Below are positions 1-6,657 of a stretch of 26,087 nucleotides of DNA, piece by piece (within the stretch, counting starts at the first letter, position 1; the number at the start of each line of letters is the position of its first letter). Below the pieces are notes generated by a model that saw only the letters and a program-made list of their open reading frames with translations, made no database searches and had not been told where the DNA came from. Made by a program: the position numbers and the translations under genes. The DNA is from an uncultured Collinsella sp. (GTDB lineage: Bacteria; Actinomycetota; Coriobacteriia; Coriobacteriales; Coriobacteriaceae). The stretch lies in assembly GCA_958437495.1 (NCBI GenBank), contig CAUBOH010000023.1:1-26087 (forward strand), read 5' to 3'.

Positions 1-65
1 GTCTGCACCTGTACACTATGAACCGTCCTGCAATCGCCGCGACCATTATGGAGCGCCTGGGGTAA
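1..65 (+). CDS. metF: methylenetetrahydrofolate reductase, C-terminal end (partial)
   Basis: Only the last 20 codons are inside the window, in the frame beginning at base 3. They read LHLYTMNRP... and end with ERLG before a TAA at 63-65. The leucine-histidine-x-tyrosine-threonine-x-asparagine-arginine pattern is the usual C-terminal folate-barrel motif of MetF, the flavoprotein that reduces methylene-THF to methyl-THF. The stop overlaps the ATG of the next gene (TAATG), so the genes are translationally coupled. The product supplies the methyl donor used by the metH encoded two genes downstream. The call rests on a short stretch plus context, but both agree well. Confidence 0.75.
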   Translation, partial: LHLYTMNRPAIAATIMERLG

Positions 66-853
66 TGGAAAAACCGCACATCGATACAACCGCTGTCGAA
101 GTGCCGGCCGACCTTGCGTCGCCGGCGATTTACCGTGTCGATGCTGCGCACCATCCCCGTGTCGACCGTGCCGAGATGCTGCGGTATCTGGGCTACGGCG
201 GTCAGCAGATTGAGCCCGAGTTGTCGCAGCGTATTGAGCTTGTCGTTGAACGTCTGGAACTGGACATTGAGCCCCGTGGCGTGCGGCGCGTGTTTACCGT
301 CGATGCCACAGGCGTGGACGAGCAGGGAGAGCCTTGCATCCGTCTGGTTGGCACCAATGTTGAGCTGCGCGGTCGCGATATCTATCGCCATCTCAAAGAC
401 GCCCGCTTTGCCGCGCTCATGGCATGCACCCTCGGCATGGACGCCGAGCGTCGCCTGCGCACCACGGGAGCCCAGCAGCCCCTGGAGGGAGCCGTTCTCG
501 ACGCCGCATGCTCTGCCTATGTAGAAGCCGCCGTCGAGCAGATGGACCAGCAGGTCAAGGCTGCGGCCGCCGCACACGGACTCGCCGGCAACTGGCGCTT
601 CAGTCCCGGCTATGGCGACTGCCCGCTTACGGCCCAGCGCTCGATCGTGGATGCACTCAACGCCACGCGCCTCATTGGACTTACCGTCACCCCCACCAGC
701 CTGCTCATGCCCACCAAGAGCGTGACCGCGGTGATCGGTCTGTTCGACGGCGAAGTCCATGACGCCCAGAGTCGCCCCACCTGCAATATCTGCCGCATGC
801 GTGAGCACTGCCGCTTCCGCGCCGCCCACACCACCTGCTATTCCAGCCATTAG
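65..853 (+). CDS. stand-alone methionine synthase activation-domain protein
   Basis: This 262-residue protein corresponds to the S-adenosylmethionine-binding reactivation domain that forms the C-terminus of long MetH enzymes. The domain permits reductive methylation of oxidised cob(II)alamin. The family motif RxxPGY is present as RFSPGY at residues 178-183, followed by GDCPLTAQ, and the downstream TPTSLLMPTKSVTAVIG stretch is also typical. The tail carries four cysteines (C240, C243, C249, C258), spaced like a metal or Fe-S ligand set and absent from the E. coli domain. The ATG overlaps the metF stop, and the next gene encodes a MetH that lacks this domain, so the two should act together. Thermotoga maritima (TM0268/TM0269) is a known precedent for the split arrangement. 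Confidence 0.85.
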   Translation: MEKPHIDTTAVEVPADLASPAIYRVDAAHHPRVDRAEMLRYLGYGGQQIEPELSQRIELVVERLELDIEPRGVRRVFTVDATGVDEQGEPCIRLVGTNVELRGRDIYRHLKDARFAALMACTLGMDAERRLRTTGAQQPLEGAVLDAACSAYVEAAVEQMDQQVKAAAAAHGLAGNWRFSPGYGDCPLTAQRSIVDALNATRLIGLTVTPTSLLMPTKSVTAVIGLFDGEVHDAQSRPTCNICRMREHCRFRAAHTTCYSSH

Positions 854-862
854 GAGCCATCG

Positions 863-3421
863 ATGTTTACTCCGCTTATCACTCATGATTCTGACGGTGC
901 TGCGCTGGCGGCACCTGTCAATACTGCGCGCTGCAACGGCGCCGCGTACAAGACGCGCACGATTGACGACCTTCGCATTAAGGACGATTGTCTGCGCGCC
1001 GCCATCGAGGGCACGGGACACCTGCTGTTCGACGGCGGCATGGGCACCATGCTGCAGGCGGCCGGCATGAAGGCCGGCGCCCTGCCCGAGCTGCTCAACT
1101 TTGAGGAGCCCCAGGTCATCACCGACATCCAACGTCAGTACGTCGAGGCCGGGTGCGACGTGATCACCGCCAACACCTTTGGCGCCAACGCGCACAAGCT
1201 CGATGGCGCCGCCACCGTGGCAGATGTCTTTGCCGCCGCAGTCTCTTGCGCTCGCGCGGCCGGTGCCCACTACGTCGCCGGCGACATCGGCCCCATCGGC
1301 GCGCTGCTTCGCCCCCTGGGCACCCTCAGCTTTGACGAGGCCTACGACCTCTTTGCCGAGGAGGTGCGCGCCGGCGTCGCCGCGGGCGTGGACCTCTTTA
1401 TTATCGAAACCATGACCGACCTGGCGGAGATCAAGGCTGCCGTCCTCGCCTGCCGCGAGAACTCCGATCTGCCCGTCTTTGCCACCATGACCTTTGAGGA
1501 AGATGGTCGCACGTTCCTGGGCACAAGCCCCGAGGTGGCCGCCATCACGCTCGACGCCATCGGTGCCGACGTCCTGGGCATCAACTGCAGCCAGGGCCCG
1601 GCCGAGCTCCGAGGACTCGCCGCGCGCATGCTCACCGTCACCGACAAGCCCGTTATGGTGCAGGCTAACGCGGGACTGCCCCGCGTGGACGACGACGGTA
1701 ACACCGTCTTTGACATCCAGGCCCCCGAGTACGCCAAGGCCGTCGCCGGCATGATCGAGGACGGCGTAAGCGTCGTCGGCGGCTGCTGCGGTACCACGCC
1801 GACGCACATGGCGGCCTTGCGCACGCTTATCGACAACCACGCGCCCAGCCCGCGCCACCGCAAGCCCAGCATGTCGGTCACGAGCGCCCAGACGGTCGTG
1901 GACCTTCCCCGTGCCGGTCACAAGATTGCCGTCATCGGCGAGCGCATCAATCCCACCGGCAAAAAGCGCCTGCAGCAGGCCCTGCGCGACGGCGACCTGG
2001 ACTACGTCGTAAGCCAGGGCATCAGCCAGCAAGAACAGGGCGCCGACATCCTGGACGTCAACGTGGGCCTGCCCGAGATCGACGAGGTCAAGATCATCCA
2101 ACAGGCGACCGAACAGCTCCAGGGTTCCACGCTGCTGCCGCTGCAGATCGACTCCACCGACCCCGCAGCCGTCGAGGCCGCCGTGCGCCGCTACGCCGGC
2201 AAGCCCATCATCAACTCGGTCAATGGCAAGCAGCAGATCATGGATGAGATTTTTCCGCTGGTCGCCCACTACGGCACCAACGTCGTCGGCCTTACGCTCG
2301 ACGAAGGCGGCATCCCCGATACCGCCGAGGCCCGCTTCGCCATCGCCGAGCGCATCGTGGCCGAGGCCGCCCGCTACGGCATCGGCCCGGACCGTATCCT
2401 CATCGACTGCCTGGTCATGACCGCCTCGACCAACCAGCGCCAGGCTGAGCAGATTCTACGTGCCATGTCTATGTGCAAGGAGCGCCTGGGGGTCAAGTGC
2501 GCGCTCGGCGTGTCGAACATCAGCTTTGGCCTGCCCGCTCGCCCGCTGCTGGGCTCGGTCTTTTTGGCCGCCGCTTTTGGCGCGGGTCTGGACGCCCCCA
2601 TCATGAACCCGGGCTCCAAGCGCTTTATGGATACCGTCTACAGCTATCGCGTGCTGAGCGTTGAAGACGAGGGCTCGACCGGATACATCGAGCGCTACGC
2701 TGGCTGGACCGATCCGTATAAGATCGCCGCAAACCCGGCAGCAGCTCAGGCCGCATCGACCGACACCGTGCCCGCTGCCGGCACCGCCGGCACCGACGGC
2801 AACGACGACCCGATTCGTCGCATGGTCGTCTCGGGCCGCAAAGGCGAGATCGCTGCCGAGACCGAGCGTCTGCTGGCAGACCACGACGCCATGGACCTCA
2901 TCAACAATCACTTTATCCCCGCCCTCGACGAGGTTGGCGTCCTCTTTGATCAGGGAAAGTTCTTCTTGCCGCAGCTTATGGCCTCGGCCGAGGCCGCGCG
3001 CGTGGGCTTCGACACCATCAAGCGGCTGATGCCCGCCGGCGAGATTGCCGACAAGGGCAAGATCTGCGTGGCCACCGTCAAGGGCGATATCCACGATATC
3101 GGTAAGAACATCGTCAAGATGCTGCTCGACAACTACGGCTATACCGTCTTTGACCTAGGCCGCGACGTCGACCCGCAAGAGGTGCTCAAGACCGTACAGG
3201 AGCGCGACATCAAGCTCGTCGGCCTCTCGGCGCTTATGACCACCACGGTCGTCGCCATGGAGGAGACCATCAAGTTGCTCCATGCCGAGGTTCCAGGCGT
3301 CAAGATCATCGTAGGCGGCGCCGTACTCACCCCCGAATACGCCAAGCAGATCGGCGCGGACTACTACGCCAAGGACGCCGCCGAAAGCGCGCGCATCGCC
3401 GAAGAGGTCTTTGGGCAGTAA
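863..3421 (+). CDS. metH: cobalamin-dependent methionine synthase lacking the activation domain
   Basis: The 852-residue enzyme transfers a methyl group from methyl-THF through cobalamin to homocysteine. Visible domains are a homocysteine-binding barrel (about 50-325; DGGMGTM at 57-63, zinc cysteines C242 in NCSQGP and C308/C309 in GGCCGTT), a pterin-binding barrel (about 353-610; ERINPTG at 360-366), a cobalamin cap (about 655-735), and a Rossmann B12 domain with DxHxxG at 742-747, where H744 is the expected cobalt ligand. The protein stops where E. coli MetH (about 1227 residues) continues into the activation domain, which here is the preceding gene. AGGAG overlapping the upstream stop sets the ATG. 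About 40 residues before the first barrel look like an extra N-terminal extension. Confidence 0.95.
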   Translation: MFTPLITHDSDGAALAAPVNTARCNGAAYKTRTIDDLRIKDDCLRAAIEGTGHLLFDGGMGTMLQAAGMKAGALPELLNFEEPQVITDIQRQYVEAGCDVITANTFGANAHKLDGAATVADVFAAAVSCARAAGAHYVAGDIGPIGALLRPLGTLSFDEAYDLFAEEVRAGVAAGVDLFIIETMTDLAEIKAAVLACRENSDLPVFATMTFEEDGRTFLGTSPEVAAITLDAIGADVLGINCSQGPAELRGLAARMLTVTDKPVMVQANAGLPRVDDDGNTVFDIQAPEYAKAVAGMIEDGVSVVGGCCGTTPTHMAALRTLIDNHAPSPRHRKPSMSVTSAQTVVDLPRAGHKIAVIGERINPTGKKRLQQALRDGDLDYVVSQGISQQEQGADILDVNVGLPEIDEVKIIQQATEQLQGSTLLPLQIDSTDPAAVEAAVRRYAGKPIINSVNGKQQIMDEIFPLVAHYGTNVVGLTLDEGGIPDTAEARFAIAERIVAEAARYGIGPDRILIDCLVMTASTNQRQAEQILRAMSMCKERLGVKCALGVSNISFGLPARPLLGSVFLAAAFGAGLDAPIMNPGSKRFMDTVYSYRVLSVEDEGSTGYIERYAGWTDPYKIAANPAAAQAASTDTVPAAGTAGTDGNDDPIRRMVVSGRKGEIAAETERLLADHDAMDLINNHFIPALDEVGVLFDQGKFFLPQLMASAEAARVGFDTIKRLMPAGEIADKGKICVATVKGDIHDIGKNIVKMLLDNYGYTVFDLGRDVDPQEVLKTVQERDIKLVGLSALMTTTVVAMEETIKLLHAEVPGVKIIVGGAVLTPEYAKQIGADYYAKDAAESARIAEEVFGQ

Positions 3422-3446
3422 CACAACGGAAACAACCGAGCACCAA

Positions 3447-3484
3447 AACGTGCCGCACGCGCCACTTGGCACGTGCGGCACGTT
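3447..3484. repeat. near-perfect inverted repeat between metH and the UPF0210 gene
   Basis: Two 13-base arms (3447-3459, 3472-3484) match perfectly. After one mismatch the stem continues with GCCA/TGGC, so about 17 pairs close over a two-base loop. No T-run follows on either strand, so it is not a classical terminator. TTGGCA at 3466-3471 lies 17 bases before a weak TAGATA, leaving room for a promoter overlapping the repeat. It could be a metH transcript end, an operator for the next gene, or both. Confidence 0.6.
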
Positions 3485-3529
3485 AGAATAGATAAGACTA
3501 TGCTCGTTTTGGCAGATAGGAGCGCAAGG

Positions 3530-4894
3530 ATGGCGATCACGCCCGCAGAAATCGCGGAAACCCGCGGCATGGTTGAGGAGCAGAACCTCGACATCAGGAC
3601 CATCACCATGGGTGTTTCGCTCATGGGTTGCGGCGACGAGAACCTCGACCGCATGTGCACGAAGATCTACGACCACGTGACGCACACGGCTGAGCACCTG
3701 GTCGAGACCGCCGAGAACCTCGAGCGCGAGTACGGTATCCCCATTGTCAACAAGCGCGTTTCCGTCACCCCGGTGGCGCAGATCGCCGCATGCTGCAAGG
3801 ATGAGGACCTCACCCCCATCGCGCACGCCCTCGACCGCGCGGCCGAGACCCTCGGCATCGATTACCTGGGCGGCTTCTCCGCCCTCGTCCAGAAGGGCAT
3901 CGGCGACGCCGACCGCCGCGTCATCCAGTCCATCCCGCAGGCGCTCGCCGCCACCAGCCGCGTCTGCTCCAGCGTCAACGTCGCCAGCCTGCGCGCCGGC
4001 ATCAACATGGACGCCGTGCTCATGGCGGCCCAGACCATCATCGATGCCGCTAAACTCACGGCCGACCAGGATTCCGTCGGCGCTTCCAAGTTTGTCTGCT
4101 TTGCCAACATGGTCGAGGACTCTCCGTTTATGGCGGGCGCCGTCCACGGCGGTGGCGAGGCCGACGCTGTCATCAACGTAGGCGTCTCGGGCCCCGGCGT
4201 TATGGCCGCAGCCCTGGAGACACTGCCCGATTCCGCATCGATGATGGAAGTCGCCGAGAAGATTAAGCAGACCGCCTTTAAGATCACCCGTGCCGGCGAG
4301 CTCATGAGCCGCGAGGCCGCCCATCGCCTGGGTGTCGAGAAGGGCATCGTCGACCTGTCGCTGGCCCCCACGCCCGCCATCGGCGACTCCGTCGCGCGCA
4401 TCCTCGAGATCATCGGCGTGGGCACCTGCGGTGGCCCCGGCACGACCTGTGCGCTCGCCATGCTCAACGATGCCGTCAAGAAGGGCGGCGTCATGGCCAG
4501 CTCTAGCGTGGGCGGTCTCTCCGGCGCCTTTATCCCCGTGTCCGAGGACGCCGGCATGATCGCCGCCGTCGAGGCCGGTGCGCTCTCGCTCGAGAAGCTC
4601 GAGGCCATGACCTGCGTGTGTTCCGTCGGCCTGGACATGATCGCCATCCCCGGCGACACCCCGGTCGAGACCATCGCCGGCATCATCGCCGACGAGATGG
4701 CCATCGGCGTCATCAACAACAAGACCACGGCCGTCCGCGTGATTCCCGCCATCGGCAAGGGCGTGGGCGACTGCGTCGAGTACGGCGGCCTGTTTGGCCG
4801 TGCACCCATCATGCCGGTGAACCCCAACGCCGGCACCGTGCTTGCCCACCGCGGTGGACGCTTCCCGGCGCCGCTGAACTCGCTCAAGAACTAG
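3530..4894 (+). CDS. UPF0210/DUF711 family protein (PFL-like fold)
   Basis: The 454-residue protein matches the UPF0210 family from end to end: TITMGVSLMGC near the N-terminus, a glycine-rich core with VHGGGEADAVINVGVSGPGV, GGPGTTCALAMLNDAVKKGG, and the family's characteristic ending GGRFPAPLNSLKN. Members are soluble proteins with a pyruvate-formate-lyase-like barrel, and their reaction is not established. In many Firmicutes the gene sits beside a small ACT-domain protein (UPF0237), which is not present here. The start is ATG 3530, preceded by AGGAG at 3517-3521. An in-frame GTG at 3473 lies inside the inverted repeat, has no ribosome site and is rejected. The long palindromic element begins 18 bases after the stop. 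Confidence 0.9.
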   Translation: MAITPAEIAETRGMVEEQNLDIRTITMGVSLMGCGDENLDRMCTKIYDHVTHTAEHLVETAENLEREYGIPIVNKRVSVTPVAQIAACCKDEDLTPIAHALDRAAETLGIDYLGGFSALVQKGIGDADRRVIQSIPQALAATSRVCSSVNVASLRAGINMDAVLMAAQTIIDAAKLTADQDSVGASKFVCFANMVEDSPFMAGAVHGGGEADAVINVGVSGPGVMAAALETLPDSASMMEVAEKIKQTAFKITRAGELMSREAAHRLGVEKGIVDLSLAPTPAIGDSVARILEIIGVGTCGGPGTTCALAMLNDAVKKGGVMASSSVGGLSGAFIPVSEDAGMIAAVEAGALSLEKLEAMTCVCSVGLDMIAIPGDTPVETIAGIIADEMAIGVINNKTTAVRVIPAIGKGVGDCVEYGGLFGRAPIMPVNPNAGTVLAHRGGRFPAPLNSLKN

Positions 4895-4911
4895 CTGAGG
4901 GGGACTGGCGA

Positions 4912-5045
4912 GGAGCCCCGGGGAGGGCAAATATATAAGGTCGCCTGCTCGGACAGTCCTGACTCGCACGGAGAGCACATTAAGTGCTCTCCGGCTCGTG
5001 CGGAACTCGCGATCGACCTTATATATTTGCCCTCCCCGGGGCTCC
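4912..5045. repeat. long palindromic element 1 (134 bases)
   Basis: Two perfect 32-base arms (4912-4943 and 5014-5045) enclose 70 bases that contain a second perfect 9-base hairpin (4970-4978 with 4984-4992, loop ATTAA). The outer end of the arm is G/C rich and contains CCCCGGGG; the inner end is A/T rich (AAATATATAA). It begins just after the UPF0210 stop. As RNA it would be one very stable rod with an inner hairpin; as DNA it could extrude a cruciform. There is no T-run and no transposase. Rest of the 4895-5210 gap: 5046-5195 is visibly lower in GC, with a possible promoter (TTGGCG at 5123, GATATA at 5146) before the methyltransferase gene. Confidence 0.85.
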
Positions 5046-5210
5046 CGCACAACGGGACCTCAGTTGGGTTCTATCCCTTTGGCAGTCGCTTCGCTTCTGC
5101 CCTACTTTGCTGGTATGGCGGTTTGGCGTTGGATCGGTTCTTTCTGATATATGCTGGTTGCGGCTCTTCTTTTGGGAGGAGTCGCTTTTTTGTTGTAAGG
5201 GGGATGGCCC

Positions 5211-6097
5211 GTGGCTGATGATTTGATTCGTTCTGAGCTGCTTTCTGCGGATTGGAATGGCGAATGGATGCGTCTGCAGGCCGCTCGGCATCGGGCTGAT
5301 GATTCTTTTGAGTGGGATAAAAGGGCTCGGCATTTTCGGCCACTTGAGACTGCTCCGTATGCCCGGGATTTTATAAAGCTGTTGGCGTTAAAGCCTGGTG
5401 AGTCGGTGCTTGATATGGGATGTGGAGCTGGGTCGATTGCTATTCCGCTTGCGCAAGACGGGCATCCCGTGATTGCAGCTGATTTTTCCCTGCCATGTTG
5501 GGCACCCTTGATGCTGGCATTGAGTACTATGGGCTCGAGGACCTGATTACGCCGCTTGAACTTGCTTGGGACGATGATTGGGATTTGGTTGGGCCGGTTG
5601 CCAAGACTGTGGATGTTGCCTTTGCCAGTCGTTCCGTCACCACCAATGACCTAAAAGGCGCGCTTGCCAAGCTCGACCGCACGGCTCGCCGACGTTGTGC
5701 CGTCACGATGGTCGCCAACTCCAGCCCGCGCTATGACCTGCACGTGATGAATGCCATCGGCGCCTCGGTTACCTGCAGTAATGGCTTTGTGTATGCCTTT
5801 AACATTCTCATTCAGATGGGTGCCCTGCCGCAGGTTACGTACTTTGAATCGCCTCGTCGCGATACCTTCGATAGCCTCGAGGCGGGCGTTACGGACTTCT
5901 CCCGTATGCTCGAACATGGCAATGAGGATAAAATCGACCGTCTGCGCGACTACATCGCCCAGCACATGATTGAGAACCCCCATGCCGGTGAACCGGGCTC
6001 CAAGGGCGTGCCGCAGGGGCGCTATATGCTCGATCATGTCCGCAAGGTTCGTTGGGCGTTTATTGCATGGGAGCCGGTCTCTGCGCCCAGCTCATAG
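5211..6097 (+). pseudogene. class I SAM-dependent methyltransferase, frameshifted
   Basis: The first frame starts at GTG 5211 (AAGGGGG at 5197-5203) and contains the SAM-binding motif I, VLDMGCGAGSIAIPLA, then D-F-S. Translation then leaves frame and would stop at 5546. The rest of the protein (LGTLDAGIEYYGLEDLITP... to the stop at 6097) continues in the -1 frame from about 5490. Adding one C to the CCC at 5488-5490 restores D-F-S-P-A-M-L-G, the normal sequence after motif I, and a protein of about 295 residues. The simplest reading is a one-base deletion, either a real mutation or a sequencing/assembly error. The substrate is unknown. The first third has a lower GC content than its neighbours, and the palindromic element lies directly upstream. 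Confidence 0.8.
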
Positions 6098-6214
6098 CCC
6101 GTTCGCAGCCCACGCCGTCCACCAGTTCGGCATCCGCATTCTTTGCGAACTGGGCAAACGTACTCCACACCGCGCCGTTCCTGCGCTATCGTGGGACAGC
6201 TCACGTAGATTAAG

Positions 6215-6229
6215 GCCCCGTCGCGGGGC
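6215..6229 (+). other. short hairpin in the yhbY leader
   Basis: GCCCCG-TCG-CGGGGC forms a six-pair stem 26 bases before the yhbY start. No T-run follows. It may stabilise the leader or mark the end of the methyltransferase transcript; the sequence does not decide. I see no convincing promoter in 6098-6255. Confidence 0.4.
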
Positions 6230-6255
6230 GCCCCATACATAGAAAGCGAGAACCC

Positions 6256-6555
6256 ATGGCACTGACAGGAGCCCAGGTCAAGCAGCTTCGCAGCATGGCC
6301 CATCACCTCAACCCCGCCATCATCATCGGCAAGTCCGATATCAACGAGGGCACCGTCGAGCAGACGGTCGCCTATCTGGAGAAGCACGAGCTCGTTAAGT
6401 GCTCTGTGCTGGACGGCTCCAGCCTTTCTGCCCGCGAGGCCGCCGAGGAGCTCGCCGAGCGCTGCCACGCCGAGGTCGTCCAGGTCATCGGCCGCAAGTT
6501 CTCGCTGTATCGCGAGTCTTCGCGCAAGGATATCGAGAAGATCAAGCTCGTCTAA
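6256..6555 (+). CDS. yhbY: YhbY-family ribosome assembly RNA-binding protein
   Basis: The 99-residue protein is a single CRS1-YhbY (CRM) domain of the normal bacterial length. It begins ALTGAQVKQLRSMAHHLNP, has the family GKSDINEGTVEQT segment, and ends with VVQVIGRKFSLYRESS, where the glycine-centred loop equivalent to GxxG contacts RNA. The family associates with pre-50S ribosomal particles. The start has a modest ribosome site (GAAAGCGAG). It appears to be a single-gene transcript, since a strong terminator follows within 30 bases. Confidence 0.93.
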   Translation: MALTGAQVKQLRSMAHHLNPAIIIGKSDINEGTVEQTVAYLEKHELVKCSVLDGSSLSAREAAEELAERCHAEVVQVIGRKFSLYRESSRKDIEKIKLV

Positions 6556-6578
6556 GCGCTCGCGCATCGTGCGCCTGC

Positions 6579-6611
6579 GGGGCGTCCGGGTTACCCGGAC
6601 GCCCCTTTTTT
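6579..6611 (+). terminator. rho-independent terminator of yhbY
   Basis: A perfect 12-pair stem GGGGCGTCCGGG / CCCGGACGCCCC with a three-base loop (TTA) is followed directly by six T. It lies 23 bases after the yhbY stop on the plus strand. A weaker hairpin (GCGCTT/AAGCGC, 6628-6655) sits between it and the end of the convergent regulator gene. Confidence 0.93.
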
Positions 6612-6657
6612 ATCGCACGACGGCCATGCGCTTAAGCCTGCCTTCGACCAAGCGCTC

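Noticed and set aside
1..862. Cobalamin riboswitch for the metF-metH operon
   Set aside because: The operon promoter is outside the window and the visible gene junctions overlap or have under 10 bases of spacing; nothing resembling a B12-box leader is present.
3155..5050. Long open frame on the minus strand (631 codons) across metH end and the UPF0210 gene
   Set aside because: It is the antisense shadow of two well-identified plus-strand genes; its translation is low-complexity His/Asp/Gly/Val-rich, typical of a frame opposite GC-rich coding sequence.
5484..5497. Programmed -1 frameshift in the methyltransferase gene
   Set aside because: The local bases (GAT TTT TCC CTG) do not allow good re-pairing of both tRNAs after a -1 slip, and there is no obvious downstream stimulator; a lost C is simpler.
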